From: Natronococcus occultus SP4 | Lineage (GTDB): Archaea > Halobacteriota > Halobacteria > Halobacteriales > Natrialbaceae | Length of the DNA: 64,000 bases | NCBI RefSeq assembly: GCF_000328685.1 | Contig: NC_019974.1 | Location: forward strand, 248,001 to 312,000 | Reading direction: 5' to 3' | Part shown: positions 45,461 to 55,221 of the stretch, piece by piece | How positions within the stretch are numbered: the stretch's first letter is position 1 | Layout of the letters: each line of letters starts with the position of its first letter | Made by a program: the position numbers and the translations under genes | Notes under the pieces: model-generated | What the model was told of the DNA's origin: nothing | Databases searched by the model: none | Seen by the model: the letters and a program-made list of their open reading frames with translations, nothing else

Positions 45461-46705
45461 TTACGGTGTCTGGATTTCGACCTCGAGGGCGTTCGGCAAC
45501 ACGGCGTTGGCGGCGTACCCGCCCTCGTTCCAGGGGAACTCGTCGTCGGCGATGGCGTCGCGCCACGCGTCGGGATTCGAGATCCGCATCGGCTGGCGCT
45601 TCCCCCGGTCGTCGGTCGCGCGGGAGGCCAGCACGTACTCACCGGGCGTCGCCGCCCAGTCGTACCGGAACAGCCGCCACGCGCCCGCGTAGTCGGGGCC
45701 GAACAGCTCCGCCTCCGCCCAGCTGTCGCCACCGTCGGTCGAGACCTCGACGCTCGCGACGTCGTCGTCGCCGGCCCACGCGACGCCCGTGATCTCGACC
45801 GTTCCGTCCTCGGGAACGGTGACGGCCGACTCGCCGTCGGGCTCGCCAATGACCGACATCACGGTCTGGTCGAAGGTGTAGGGGTAGGCGGGATCGCCGC
45901 CCTCGAGTTGCTCCCAGGTGTCGACGGTCTCGACGGTCGCGTTGCGTTCGGGTTCGACGTCCTCGGGGTGGATCCGGTAGGCCTCCTGTTGCCAGTAGGC
46001 GTGGTCACCGGGGCGATCCAGCGACTCGTCGGTAACCATTTCGTCCATCACGCGGAGTTCCTCGAGCCATTTGACACTGTTGACGCCGTACCAGCCGGGG
46101 ACGATCAGTCGAATAGGAAAGCCGTGCTCGCGGGGTAACGGCTCCCCGTTCATCTCGTAGGCCAGGATACAGTCGTCTACCGCCTTCGAGAGCGGGATCG
46201 AGCGCGCGAAGACGTCCTCGCCGTCCGATGGGTCGCCGCCGACTGCCGTGAGCCACGCGTCGTCGGGGACGTCCTCGAGTTCCCCGCGCAGCAGGGAGCT
46301 GACCGGCGTTCCCGACCAGACCGCGGTTCCGGCGGCCTCGTACCCCCACTGGACGCTGCCGGTCTCCGGGCGGTGCTGGCCGCGACCGTTGCCCGCACAC
46401 TCCATCGTGTGTGCGACCGCGACCGTCGGGAACTCCTCTCTGATCTCGGTGACCGAGGACGCGTCCTCGAGATACCCCGTCAGCGAGACCGTCCACTTGC
46501 CGCCCTCGGCGTCGGGAATATCGTTGCGGTGGCAGACGAAGTGTTCCTCGATCGGCGTCAGCCAGTTCGCGTACGTCTTTCGTTCCGCTGCGCCGACGAC
46601 GGTGTACTTGTCGGCGTCGTCGCGGGCCTCCTCGACGCCGCCCTTTCGCTCGAGGATCGCTTCGATCTCGTCGTGACGGGTCGGTCGAGACTCTTCCGTG
46701 GCCAT
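45461..46705 (-). CDS. Sulfite-oxidase-family molybdopterin oxidoreductase
   Basis: 414 residues. Molybdopterin domain ~45-280 with the Mo-ligand cysteine in TMECAGNGRGQ (~102), GVNSVKWLEEL (~218) and the dimerisation beta domain ~300-410 (GTVEITGVAWAGDDDVASVE and VEVSTDGGDSW). No signal peptide is visible, so it is probably cytosolic. The reaction is likely oxidation of sulfite or reduction of a sulfoxide/methionine-sulfoxide-like substrate; the exact substrate is open. Needs Moco; moaB is at 25380. Confidence 0.85.
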   Translation of the reverse strand: MATEESRPTRHDEIEAILERKGGVEEARDDADKYTVVGAAERKTYANWLTPIEEHFVCHRNDIPDAEGGKWTVSLTGYLEDASSVTEIREEFPTVAVAHTMECAGNGRGQHRPETGSVQWGYEAAGTAVWSGTPVSSLLRGELEDVPDDAWLTAVGGDPSDGEDVFARSIPLSKAVDDCILAYEMNGEPLPREHGFPIRLIVPGWYGVNSVKWLEELRVMDEMVTDESLDRPGDHAYWQQEAYRIHPEDVEPERNATVETVDTWEQLEGGDPAYPYTFDQTVMSVIGEPDGESAVTVPEDGTVEITGVAWAGDDDVASVEVSTDGGDSWAEAELFGPDYAGAWRLFRYDWAATPGEYVLASRATDDRGKRQPMRISNPDAWRDAIADDEFPWNEGGYAANAVLPNALEVEIQTP

Positions 46706-46823
46706 AGCTTCCGTGGGACGCGAATCGAAAAAACGATTCCCCCTGAATCCGGGTCCCGAATCGGTTCGATGGCCGAGGACGTCGGCGACGAGACTATGTG
46801 TCCGCCCGCCTAACCGAACGACG

Positions 46824-47138
46824 ATGTCGGATCGCCGTCGACTCGAGCGGTTCCTCCGGACGAAGCTCCAGGAGGCGGGCGAGCAGTACGAGGAGCTGCG
46901 GGGATCGACAGATGGTCAGCTCGGCGAGGCCCGGGAGGCCTACCGGTCGGCGCGAAACGCTCGCGGGCTGCCGACCGACGAGCAAGGTCGCGCCAAGATC
47001 GTCTGTCGGCGCTACGCCGAACGGCGGGCTGCCCTGCTCGACGAGGAGTACCGTCCGGCCTGCTACGAGGACGGCCATCCCGACTGCGAGGGCTGTGTCG
47101 AGGACGTCCGGGACGGGCGGATCGAAACCTGGCAGTAG
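46824..47138 (+). CDS. Small conserved haloarchaeal protein with Cys-rich end (104 aa)
   Basis: ATG 46824. Helical, basic-acidic mix: RRRLERFLRTKLQEAGEQYE, then EAREAYRSARNARGLPTDEQ, VCRRYAERRAALLDE and a CYEDGHPDCEGCVEDVRDG end with three cysteines that could bind metal. I recall similar haloarchaeal hypotheticals; no function. Convergent with the oxidase cluster. Confidence 0.65.
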   Translation: MSDRRRLERFLRTKLQEAGEQYEELRGSTDGQLGEAREAYRSARNARGLPTDEQGRAKIVCRRYAERRAALLDEEYRPACYEDGHPDCEGCVEDVRDGRIETWQ

Positions 47139-47153
47139 CCGAACCGGCGGCGC

Positions 47154-47372
47154 TCAGTTCTCGCTTGAGGCGTCTCCCTCGGTTGTTTTTCCGTTTCCGT
47201 TCTCGGGGAGAAACGCCCAGACGAGGATCGCAACGACGAGGACGGCGCCGACGAGTCCCGTCTCGAGGACGGTCAGCTCGACGTTCACCCAGGACAGCAC
47301 CGTCCGTAGCTCGACGAGCAGCGGCGCCAGCAGCGCCAGGACGACGAGCAGCCCGGCCTTCGAGATCCGCAC
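47154..47372 (-). CDS. Small two-helix membrane protein at the end of the cba operon
   Basis: 72 residues from GTG 47370-47372, which overlaps the TAG of cbaA by one base. Two hydrophobic helices: KAGLLVVLALLAPLLVELR and VLETGLVGAVLVVAILVWAF, then a polar tail NGNGKTTEGDASSEN. The position suggests an accessory subunit or assembly factor of the ba3 oxidase. No family recognised. Confidence 0.68.
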   Translation of the reverse strand: MRISKAGLLVVLALLAPLLVELRTVLSWVNVELTVLETGLVGAVLVVAILVWAFLPENGNGKTTEGDASSEN

Positions 47373-49153
47373 TACCGGCTCACCTCCAGAACGGGCCGGA
47401 TCGATTCGAGCGTGCCGGCGGTGAGCTGTTCGACGGCCCCCACGAGCAGTGCCGGGGACTCGATGAAGACCGGGAGCGGGATGATCTCGGGACCGAGCAG
47501 CCCGCCCCGATCGATAATCGAGAGCAGTGGGAACGTGTAAGCGAAGATCACGAGCACGATCGCGATCCCCGTCCACAGCTTGAGGTTGTCGAGGACCAGC
47601 GGGGCGTCCTCGGGACCCGAGAGCGCGTCGGCGTACTCGTTTGCTGGCAGGTCGTCGCTACGGCCGTTGAGAGCCGTTCCGAAGACGTTCGCGAAGAACA
47701 GGACGAGCGAGAGCGTCAACAGTACTCCTCCCAGCGCGATCTGGGCCTGGAGCTCACCCATGCTTCCGACGGCGGCCTCGAACTCGAATCCCTCGTACTG
47801 GGGTTCGGCCGTTCGGCGGGGAACGCCCAGCAGACCGGCGCGGTGCATCGCGTTCGACATGAACGTCATCCCGACGAACCAGAGCACGACCTGTCCGAGC
47901 GCGACGGAGCGACTCCACAGTTCCTTGCCGGTTATCTGCGGGAGGAACCAGTAGGTGACTGCCATGAACGTCAGGGCGACGGCGGTGCCGACGGTGAGGT
48001 GGAAGTGGCCGACGACCCAGAACGTGTTGTGGACGAGGTAGTTGATGTTCATCCCGGCGTTGATCATCCCCGAGAAGCCGGCGGCTGCGAACATCAGTCC
48101 GGCCAGGGCCATCCCGGTGAAGACGGGGTCGCGCCACGGGAGCGCCTTCAGCCAGCCGAAATAGCCCTTCCCGCCGCGCTGGCGGGCGCCGTGTTCCATG
48201 CTGGCGACGACGGTGAAGGCGGTCAACAGACTCGGTAACAGCAGGAACATCGTGTTCGTCATCGCGATGAATTTGAAGCCCTCGGCGATCCCCGGATCGA
48301 GGTACTGGTGGTGAATCCCCGTCGGGACCGAGAGGATCAGGAAGAGAACGAAGACGACGCGAGCGAGCGGATCGCTGAACAGTTTGCCACCCGAAACTTT
48401 GGGCAGCATGACGTACCACATCATGTACGCCGGCATCAGCCAGAAGTAGACGACCGGGTGGCCGAAGAACCAGAACAGCGTTCTGGTGAGCAGGGGGTTG
48501 ACGGAGTCAATCAGGCCGAGCGACCACGGCAGCAGGAACAGCAGGATCGCCGCGGCGACGCCCAGTGTTGCGATGTACCACATCAGCATCGTCGTCAGCA
48601 CCATAAACGTCGGCAGCGGAATCCGCTCGTCGGGGTTTTCCTGCTTCCAGGCCCACCACGAGCGGAACCAGTCTGCGCCCGCGAGCCAGGTTCCGACGAC
48701 GAACAGGACGAGTCCGAGGTAGAACATCGGATGCCCCTGCAGCGGTGCGTAGAACGTAAACAGCACCGACGCGCTGATATCGGTTGCGTCAGTAAAGCCG
48801 GCCAGGATCGCAACACCGCTCAGCGTGATTCCGATCGCCATCAGGCCGTACCAGCCCCACGTGAAGCGAAGATCCTCGAGGCCACGGTCGAGACTGGTCG
48901 TCACCGCCCACGTGAACACGCCGACGAGGAAGAAGATCGTAAACGAAATGACGAGAAAGACGCCGTGAGCGGTGAGGACGGTGTAGTAGTCCGCGGAATC
49001 GATAAACCGGTAGTAGCCCGTCCGGTGGAGCGTCTGAACGATTCCGAAGACGCCCCCCAGTGCGAGCGCGAGGAACGCACTGTAAAACGCCGTACGGACG
49101 ACCTTCGCTTCCGCCGGGAACTCCTCGATGTACGCGTTACTCATCGTCATCAT
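47372..49153 (-). CDS. cbaA: ba3-type cytochrome c oxidase subunit I (CbaA)
   Basis: 593 residues, 13+ membrane helices. Haem/copper ligands are visible: low-spin haem His in VLTAHGVFL (~62), CuB His in FWFFGHPVVYFWLMPAY (~227), the His pair in PTGIHHQYLDP (~275) and the haem His pair in WVVGHFHLTVGTA (~380). The Tyr of type-A enzymes after GHPVV lies in VYFWLMP as in B-type (ba3) oxidases. It reduces O2 to water and pumps protons at the membrane. ATG 49151-49153 overlaps the end of cbaB by 17 bp, so the operon reads cbaD-cbaB-cbaA-47154. Confidence 0.95.
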   Translation of the reverse strand: MMTMSNAYIEEFPAEAKVVRTAFYSAFLALALGGVFGIVQTLHRTGYYRFIDSADYYTVLTAHGVFLVISFTIFFLVGVFTWAVTTSLDRGLEDLRFTWGWYGLMAIGITLSGVAILAGFTDATDISASVLFTFYAPLQGHPMFYLGLVLFVVGTWLAGADWFRSWWAWKQENPDERIPLPTFMVLTTMLMWYIATLGVAAAILLFLLPWSLGLIDSVNPLLTRTLFWFFGHPVVYFWLMPAYMMWYVMLPKVSGGKLFSDPLARVVFVLFLILSVPTGIHHQYLDPGIAEGFKFIAMTNTMFLLLPSLLTAFTVVASMEHGARQRGGKGYFGWLKALPWRDPVFTGMALAGLMFAAAGFSGMINAGMNINYLVHNTFWVVGHFHLTVGTAVALTFMAVTYWFLPQITGKELWSRSVALGQVVLWFVGMTFMSNAMHRAGLLGVPRRTAEPQYEGFEFEAAVGSMGELQAQIALGGVLLTLSLVLFFANVFGTALNGRSDDLPANEYADALSGPEDAPLVLDNLKLWTGIAIVLVIFAYTFPLLSIIDRGGLLGPEIIPLPVFIESPALLVGAVEQLTAGTLESIRPVLEVSR

Positions 49154-49928
49154 CCTCCTCGAGTTCGTCGGCCACGGTCAGCGTCCCACCGTCCTCGTAG
49201 TCGTCGACGGTGACCGTCCAGTCGTGGTCGCCCTCGCCGAGGTCCGCGGCGTCGATCGTAAACGTCGTCGTCTCGGTCTCGCTGCCGTCGACCGTGACGC
49301 TCTCCGAGAGTGCCTCGTCGCCGATTTCGAGCGTGACGGTCGTCTCGAGGGCTTCGAGCATGCGGTTCTCGACGTCGACCTCGATCGTCGCTTCGTCGCC
49401 GGTCTCTACTTCGTCGTCGGCCTCGATCTCGAGTTCGGTCATGTCGAACTCGTCTTCGGGGACGACGTGAAGCTCCCCTTCCATGTTGTGATGACCGGAG
49501 CCGCAGTACTCGTTACAGACGACGCCGTACTCGCCGGGTTCGTCGAACTCGGCGGTCATCGTCGCTACCTCGCCGGGGATCACCATCGTGTTGATGTTTG
49601 TTCCGGCGACGCTGAAGCTGTGGATCACGTCCCGGCTCGTCGCGTGGAAGGTGACCTCGCTTCCCGCTGGTATCTCGATCGGATCAGGACTGAACATGAA
49701 CGTCTGGGCGACGACGTAGGCCTCGTACTCGTCCTCGCCAACCTGTTCGACGCGTGGCTCCGCGAACCGTTCGTCCTCGTCGAGCTCGGTCGGCTCGATG
49801 GTCTCTTCGCTGTCGTCGACCATCGCGATACCGAGCCCGACCGCGCCGTACGTGACCGTGACGATGAACCCGACGATCAGCACCATCGAGCCGATCAGCC
49901 ACACCTTCTCGTAGGTGTGGATGTTCAT
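49137..49928 (-). CDS. cbaB: ba3-type oxidase subunit II (CbaB)
   Basis: 263 residues from ATG 49926-49928. One N-terminal helix (WLIGSMVLIVGFIVTVTYG), then the cupredoxin CuA domain with AGSEVTFHATSRDVIHSFSV (His ligand) and the CuA motif CNEYCGSGHHNM (~155-166). The C-terminal ~90 residues add a beta domain (DEVETGDEATIEVDVENRML) not found in bacterial ba3 subunit II; it resembles CARDB-like extensions of haloarchaeal surface proteins. Accepts electrons from halocyanin or cytochrome at the outer face. Start overlaps the stop of cbaD (ATGA). Confidence 0.92.
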   Translation of the reverse strand: MNIHTYEKVWLIGSMVLIVGFIVTVTYGAVGLGIAMVDDSEETIEPTELDEDERFAEPRVEQVGEDEYEAYVVAQTFMFSPDPIEIPAGSEVTFHATSRDVIHSFSVAGTNINTMVIPGEVATMTAEFDEPGEYGVVCNEYCGSGHHNMEGELHVVPEDEFDMTELEIEADDEVETGDEATIEVDVENRMLEALETTVTLEIGDEALSESVTVDGSETETTTFTIDAADLGEGDHDWTVTVDDYEDGGTLTVADELEEDDDDE

Positions 49929-50113
49929 GCGACCCCCACCACCGTCAGGAAGGTACCGACAACGGTCGGCTCGTTTCCGAGGAATTCGACGAAGTACATG
50001 AATACCCACAGAAACGCGATAATGAGAAAGTAGAGGGTGATTAACGCGAGTGTCCCCACGGGATCGTACTCGTCGTGGCCGATCTCTCGGCGTTGCCTTG
50101 ACTCATCTGGCAT
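49925..50113 (-). CDS. cbaD: Small oxidase subunit (CbaD-like)
   Basis: 62 residues from ATG 50111-50113 (MPDESRQRREIGHDEYDPVG). One long hydrophobic helix (LALITLYFLIIAFLWVFMYF) and a short amphipathic end. It is the first gene of the oxidase operon, stop overlapping the cbaB start, as for the single-helix subunit IIa of ba3 oxidases. A longer in-frame start exists upstream but lies in the promoter region. Confidence 0.8.
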   Translation of the reverse strand: MPDESRQRREIGHDEYDPVGTLALITLYFLIIAFLWVFMYFVEFLGNEPTVVGTFLTVVGVA

Positions 50114-50222
50114 CGCACACATGCGCTGGGGTAAGGATGTGCCTTGCATAATCGCACGAGACGGTTCCCATCCCGTAGGAACGGGGGTCATTATTAAGCC
50201 CGATCGATCCCTGAGTTCTGGT
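50114..50222. promoter_or_regulatory. Divergent promoter of the cba operon and the small membrane gene
   Basis: TTATTAA (50191-50197) is ~27 bp before ATG 50223, which fits a leaderless plus-strand transcript. TGCATAATCGCA (~50144) could serve the minus-strand operon. CCCGT-AGGA-ACGGG (~50174-50187) forms a small hairpin and may be an operator. Confidence 0.5.
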
Positions 50223-50426
50223 ATGGATCTCGAGGCGCTCTCCCCGCGAGCCGCGCTCGTCGTCGGTCTGCTCGCACTCCTGCCGGTTAGCTGGTACGGG
50301 CTCGGCAGCTCGCTCTCGGCTGGCGTCGTCTCCGCGATCAACGTGGTGATCATCATCGCCTGTCTTTACATCGCGTTCACGCCGGTCTCGGGTGGACACG
50401 GTCACGACTCGAGTGAGGCGTCCTAG
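50223..50426 (+). CDS. Small two-helix membrane protein next to the oxidase operon
   Basis: 67 residues from ATG 50223 (MDLEALSPRAALVVGLLALL). Two helices (ALVVGLLALLPVSWYGL and VVSAINVVIIIACLYIAFTPV) and a His-containing tail GGHGHDSSEAS. It is divergent from cbaDBA and 97 bp upstream of copA. Position and size fit the small accessory proteins named CbaE in other haloarchaea, but I cannot confirm this. Confidence 0.65.
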   Translation: MDLEALSPRAALVVGLLALLPVSWYGLGSSLSAGVVSAINVVIIIACLYIAFTPVSGGHGHDSSEAS

Positions 50427-50522
50427 CTCGATCCCGGTTCCCGTCGGTACGCCGTTCGAACCCGTGCAGTCACGACTCGAGCTACGTCACGCTCTCCCCA
50501 CTGCGGATCGCCTCCAGCGCCT

Positions 50523-52934
50523 ATGACCTCCTCACACGCTCGTCCCGACGCGGTCGGATCCGAATCCGCTCGCGACTCCACCGAGAGCGACGCGTGTACG
50601 CTCTGTGAGCTTCCGACGCCGTCCAAGCCGATCACTGATCCGGACGTCGACGGGACGTTCTGCTGTCGGGGCTGTCTCGACGTTCACCGCGCGCTCGAGA
50701 CGGTCGAGGACGCCGACGCCGATTCGATCCGCGATCGACTCGAGAGCGAGACGCCGTCGCTTGACGACCTCGAGGGCGAGGACGCCTTCTTCGCGGTCGA
50801 GGGGATGCACTGTGCGACCTGCGAGGCGTTTCTCGAGTCCCGGGCGACCGAGCGTGAGGGAATCCGCGGAGCGGAGGCCAGTTACGCGACCGACACGCTG
50901 CGGCTCGTCTACGATCCCGACGCGGTCGAGGCGGAGCGCCTGCCCGAGGTCGTCTCGGGGTACGGCTACGAGGCCCGCAAGCGAGGGGCGGGCCGCGACG
51001 ACCAGCCCCGCGACGCAGCCCTCGTGAAGTTCCTGATCGGGGGCGGGATGTTCGGGATGATGGTGATGATCTGGTACGCGGTGTTCCTGTACCCCACCTA
51101 CTTCGGCTACGAGGCCCTCGCGGACTTCGGGAGCTACGACGGCTACTACGTCGCCGTCAACATCTGGCTCATGACGACGTTCGTCCTCTTCTACACCGGC
51201 CTGCCGATCCTTCGCGGGGCCTACGTCAGCCTCCGGGCGGGGATGCCGAACATGGATCTGCTCGTCTCGCTGGCCGCGCTCGGCGCCTACGCCTACAGCA
51301 CGCTCGCGATGGGGCTCGGCCGAACCGACCTCTACTTCGACGTCTCGGTCGCGGTCGTCCTCGTGGTCACCGCCGGCAGCTACTACGAGGGGCGGATCAA
51401 GCGCCGCGCTGCCGGCCTGCTCTCGGATCTCACCGAGGCTCAGGTCGACGAGGCCCGCCGCGCCGAGACCGGCGAGACGGTTCCGATCTCGTCAATCGAA
51501 CCCGGCGAGGAGCTGCTGGTCCGTCCCGGCGAGCGGATCCCGCTCGACGGCACGGTTCGCGAGGGGCAAGCTGCCGTCGACGAGTCACTCGTCACCGGGG
51601 AGTCCCTCCCCGTCGAGAAGGCCGTCGGCGATCCCGTCCGCGGCGGAACCGTCGTCACTGACGCCCCGATCGTCCTCGAGGTCGGCGAGGACGCCGAGAG
51701 TACCCACGACCGACTCGTCTCGATGCTGTGGTCGATTCAAAGCGCCAGTCCCGGCGTCCAACGACTCGCGGACAAGCTGGCGACGATCTTCGTCCCGCTT
51801 GTCGTCGTCATCGCGACCGCGGCGACCGTCGTTTTGCTCGCAACCGGCTCGAGTCCTTCGACGGCGTTTCTCGTCGGGCTGACGGTGGTGATCGTCTCCT
51901 GTCCCTGTGCGCTCGGACTGGCGACCCCGCTGGCGATCGCCTCCGGCGTCCAGCATGCGGCACGCCGGGGGATCGTCGTCGCCGCGGAGACGATCTTCGA
52001 GGACGCGTCCGAGATCGACGTCGTCGTCCTCGACAAGACGGGGACGCTCACCGAGGGAACGATGTCGGTCGAGGACGTCCTGACAGTCGACTCCGCCGAC
52101 GCTGAAACGGTGCTTCGCCGGGCCGCGGCCGTCGAGGCGCTCTCCGAGCACCCGATCGGCACCGCAATCGTGGACGCGGTCGGCGAAGACGAGGTGGCCG
52201 ACACCGCGGCCGTCGACGGCTTCGAACGTCACCCACGGGGTGTGACCGGTCGCGTCGACGGCGACCGCGTCGTCGTCGGTCACCCCGCGTTCTGCCGCGC
52301 GGACGGACAGTCGCTGTCCCCCGAGTTCGAGTCGCGACTCGCGGCGATCCGCGAGGACGGCGCGGTTCCGGTCGCCGTCGCGTGGGGTGGACGCGTTCGT
52401 GGCGCGATCGCTGTCGCCGACGCGGTCCGCGAGGAGTGGCAGGAGGCGGTCGGGACCCTCGCGGACGGTCGGGAGGTCGTCGTCCTCACCGGCGACGAGG
52501 GGGCCGCGGCCGATCGGTTTCGCGACGTCGAGGGCGTCGACGAGGTCTTCGCGGGCGTTCCGCCGGAAGCAAAAGCCGAAACCGTCCGGCGGCTGCGCTC
52601 GCGGGGTCGGGTCGCGATGGTCGGCGACGGCAGCAACGACGCGCCGGCACTCGCCGCCGCCGACGTCGGCATCGCGCTGGGCAGCGGGACCGAGCTCGCG
52701 ACCAACGCGGCCGACGCCGTCATCGTCGAAGACGACCTCGGGCGGGTCGCCGAGACGTTCGACGTCGCGACCGCCACCAACCGACGCATTCAACAGAACC
52801 TCGGCTGGGCGTTCGTTTATAACGGGATCGCGATCCCGCTTGCAATCACTGGCCTGCTGAACCCGCTGTTTGCCGCCGTCGCGATGGCGACGAGCAGCCT
52901 GCTGGTCGTGCTCAACTCGGCTCGCTCGCTGTGA
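50523..52934 (+). CDS. copA: Copper-type P1B ATPase (CopA/FixI-like)
   Basis: 803 residues. N-terminal Cys clusters CTLC (25-28) and FCCRGC (46-51), then an HMA domain with GMHCATC (94-100). Membrane helices with the ion-path CPC in [12 protein letters not shown] (~459-461), phosphorylation DKTGTLT (~503), HP motif SEHPIG and hinge [12 protein letters not shown] (~700). CPC plus CxxC marks Cu(I) transport. The extra N-terminal Cys-rich segment and position beside the oxidase genes resemble FixI/CcoI-type pumps that supply copper for CuB/CuA assembly; detoxification is the alternative. Confidence 0.92.
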   Translation: MTSSHARPDAVGSESARDSTESDACTLCELPTPSKPITDPDVDGTFCCRGCLDVHRALETVEDADADSIRDRLESETPSLDDLEGEDAFFAVEGMHCATCEAFLESRATEREGIRGAEASYATDTLRLVYDPDAVEAERLPEVVSGYGYEARKRGAGRDDQPRDAALVKFLIGGGMFGMMVMIWYAVFLYPTYFGYEALADFGSYDGYYVAVNIWLMTTFVLFYTGLPILRGAYVSLRAGMPNMDLLVSLAALGAYAYSTLAMGLGRTDLYFDVSVAVVLVVTAGSYYEGRIKRRAAGLLSDLTEAQVDEARRAETGETVPISSIEPGEELLVRPGERIPLDGTVREGQAAVDESLVTGESLPVEKAVGDPVRGGTVVTDAPIVLEVGEDAESTHDRLVSMLWSIQSASPGVQRLADKLATIFVPLVVVIATAATVVLLATGSSPSTAFLVGLTVVIVSCPCALGLATPLAIASGVQHAARRGIVVAAETIFEDASEIDVVVLDKTGTLTEGTMSVEDVLTVDSADAETVLRRAAAVEALSEHPIGTAIVDAVGEDEVADTAAVDGFERHPRGVTGRVDGDRVVVGHPAFCRADGQSLSPEFESRLAAIREDGAVPVAVAWGGRVRGAIAVADAVREEWQEAVGTLADGREVVVLTGDEGAAADRFRDVEGVDEVFAGVPPEAKAETVRRLRSRGRVAMVGDGSNDAPALAAADVGIALGSGTELATNAADAVIVEDDLGRVAETFDVATATNRRIQQNLGWAFVYNGIAIPLAITGLLNPLFAAVAMATSSLLVVLNSARSL

Positions 52935-53165
52935 CTACTCCTCGTCCCGCGTCACCACCCGTTCGACGACCGACCGCTCGCCGTCCTCGTAGACGTACGT
53001 CGTCTCCGCGTCCTCGTCGTCGGTTCGACGGTGGCTCCCGTCACAGAACGGAAACGACTCCGAGAGGCCACACTGACAGACTGCGACGTCGCCCTTTTCG
53101 TCGTCGATATCGGCGGGATCGAGCGTTCGTGGACCGTTCGACTCGAGTTCGACAAGTCGGCTCAT
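52935..53165 (-). CDS. CDGSH iron-sulfur domain protein
   Basis: 76 residues from ATG 53163-53165 (MSRLVELESNGPRTLDPADI). The [2Fe-2S] motif is CQCGLSESFPFCDGSH (C-x-C-x8-C-x3-H). Such proteins are redox or cluster-transfer carriers in the cytosol. It abuts the copA stop on the opposite strand. Upstream in-frame codons are non-acidic and rejected. Physiological partner unknown; neighbouring metal and oxidase genes are suggestive. Confidence 0.9.
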   Translation of the reverse strand: MSRLVELESNGPRTLDPADIDDEKGDVAVCQCGLSESFPFCDGSHRRTDDEDAETTYVYEDGERSVVERVVTRDEE

Positions 53166-53305
53166 CGATTTCGATGCGGACTCGAACGAGGAAAACGTTC
53201 CGTCGCCCGTTCGAAACGACCAACGGTCAGCGAGGGAGACGGTCATGGCTTCCCTGCAGTCTCCTGCTGTGGCTATTCCCACACGGGCTCCGTCGTACGT
53301 GATGT

Positions 53306-53545
53306 ATGTGTGCAACGTTCACAGCGGAGGACGAGGGCAAAGACGTCGTCAACGATAACGGCGACCAGATCGGGATCGTTACCGAGGTCGATGCGGGAAC
53401 CGCGTACGTCGACCCCGACCCGAACGTCACGGACACGTTCAAATCCCAGCTCGGGTGGGGCGACGCCGACGAGGAGGCGTACCCGCTCGACGAGAACAAC
53501 GTCAAGGCCGTCACCGATCGAGAGATCAGACTGAAACGGCTCTGA
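53306..53545 (+). CDS. PRC-barrel-like small protein
   Basis: 79 residues from ATG 53306. MCATFTAEDEGKDVVNDNGD, then QIGIVTEVDAGTAYVDPDP and a charged end (REIRLKRL). The DxxGxxIGxVxEV motif is that of PRC-barrel proteins, small beta-barrels found alone in many haloarchaea, function unclear (some associate with RNA processing or cell division in archaea). Single gene between the CDGSH and amidase genes. Confidence 0.8.
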   Translation: MCATFTAEDEGKDVVNDNGDQIGIVTEVDAGTAYVDPDPNVTDTFKSQLGWGDADEEAYPLDENNVKAVTDREIRLKRL

Positions 53546-53672
53546 CGGGTCGCTGGACGGAACCGAGGGCCGACAGTTCAGCTTTCGAGCGACACCCTCC
53601 GAACGGGAGCGAATCCCGAGGCTTGCGAATGCCACCGCCGCTCACTTCTAGCGGTGGTGCCACTAGTCGAAT

Positions 53673-55172
53673 ATGCCACTGCGGGTACCGACGAAAGACG
53701 ATTTCGAGGAGCTGGGCGACGATCTCTTTCTCGATCTGACCGACGAGGAACTCGAGTTCTTCATCGAGATGGCCGAACGGAAACTCGAGTCCTACGAGAC
53801 GGTCATGTCCTACGACCCTAAACCCCGTCTCGGCGGCACGGAAAACCGGACGCGAAACGCCGGCCGTCGTGTCACCAGCGAGGAGGACCCGTACAACGCC
53901 TGGGTCACCCAGTGTTTCGTCGAAGGTGACGACGGCGGCGAACTCGACGGCTGGGAGGTCGGAATCAAGGACAACGTCTCGGTCGCCGGCGTCGAGATGA
54001 CCTGTGGCTCCTCCGTCGTCGAGGGGTACGTCCCGAACCGCGACGCGACCGTCACGACCCGGCTGCTGGAGGCGGGTGCCGACATCGTCGGCAAGACGAA
54101 CATGGACGACATGGCGATGACCTCGACGGGCCACAGCGCCTTCGGCCCCGTCCTGAACCCCCACGACGACGACTATCTCGCCGGGGGCTCGAGCGGCGGC
54201 AGCGCGGTCGCGGTCGCGAGAGACCAGGTCGACGTCGCGATCGGCTCCGACCAGGGCGGCAGCGTTCGGGTCCCCGCGGCCTTCTGTGGCATCGTCGGCC
54301 ACAAGCCCACCTACGGGCTGGTTCCCTACACGGGCTGTATCGGTATCGAGCACGCGATCGACCACCCGGGACCGATGGGGCCCGACGTCGAGAGCGTTGC
54401 CCGAACGCTTACGATGATCGCGGGGAGCAACGAGCGCGATCTCCGGGATCACAGCACCGTTCCCGTCGAGCAGTACGCGGACCAGCTCGACGGCGACGTC
54501 TCCGATCTCTCCATCGGAATCCTCCGGGAAGGATTCGAGCGTGAGGGAGCCAACGAGGACGTCCTCGAGACCGTCCGGGACTCGATCGATCGGCTCGAGG
54601 AGCTTGGTGCGACAGTCGAGGAGGTCTCGATCCCGATGCACCTCGACTCGAAGGACATCCACGACGTCTGTACCTCCGAGGGGCTGCTCGACGCGATCTC
54701 CGGCGAGGGGCTCGGCCACGGCTGGAAGGCGTGGTACAACCGCTCGTGGATCGAGTCGTTCGGTAAGTACCGTCGCGCCCAGAGCGACGACTTCCCGCCC
54801 CGGCTCAAGCTCCTGTTGCTCATGGGGTCGTACACCAACACCGAGTACCACTCCCGGTACTACGCCCGCGCGATGAACCTCATCGTCACCCTCACCAAAC
54901 AGTACGACACCGTCCTCGAAACGTACGACCTGCTGGCGATGCCGACGGCGGTGACGAAACCACCGGAGCACGAACCCGGGCGAGATCAGTACGACCGCCT
55001 GCGGGAGAACAACCTCGTTCACAACGCGACGCCGTTCAACCGAACCGGTCACCCTGGGGTCAGCGTTCCCGCCGGCGAGGTCGACGGGCTCCCCGTCGGG
55101 CTAATGCTCGTCGGCTCCCGGTTCGACGACGCCACGGTGTTGAACGCGGCCCACGCGCTCGAACAGGCCTGA
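53673..55172 (+). CDS. Amidase-signature-family hydrolase
   Basis: 499 residues. Ser-cisSer-Lys triad regions: GIKDNVSVAGVEMTCGSS (Lys ~99), the Gly/Ser-rich LAGGSSGGSAVAVARDQVD (~170-188) and GSDQGGSVRVPAAFCGIVG with the nucleophile Ser. The first 40 residues form an extra helical segment. Homologous to GatA, but no gatB/C genes adjoin and the C-terminal half differs, so it is more likely a stand-alone amidase (small amides, indoleacetamide or peptide amides). Cytosolic. Confidence 0.9.
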   Translation: MPLRVPTKDDFEELGDDLFLDLTDEELEFFIEMAERKLESYETVMSYDPKPRLGGTENRTRNAGRRVTSEEDPYNAWVTQCFVEGDDGGELDGWEVGIKDNVSVAGVEMTCGSSVVEGYVPNRDATVTTRLLEAGADIVGKTNMDDMAMTSTGHSAFGPVLNPHDDDYLAGGSSGGSAVAVARDQVDVAIGSDQGGSVRVPAAFCGIVGHKPTYGLVPYTGCIGIEHAIDHPGPMGPDVESVARTLTMIAGSNERDLRDHSTVPVEQYADQLDGDVSDLSIGILREGFEREGANEDVLETVRDSIDRLEELGATVEEVSIPMHLDSKDIHDVCTSEGLLDAISGEGLGHGWKAWYNRSWIESFGKYRRAQSDDFPPRLKLLLLMGSYTNTEYHSRYYARAMNLIVTLTKQYDTVLETYDLLAMPTAVTKPPEHEPGRDQYDRLRENNLVHNATPFNRTGHPGVSVPAGEVDGLPVGLMLVGSRFDDATVLNAAHALEQA

Positions 55173-55221
55173 GACGGCACCGCCAACAGTTATCCGACTG
55201 TCCGTCGAACTGTCGGTCGCA

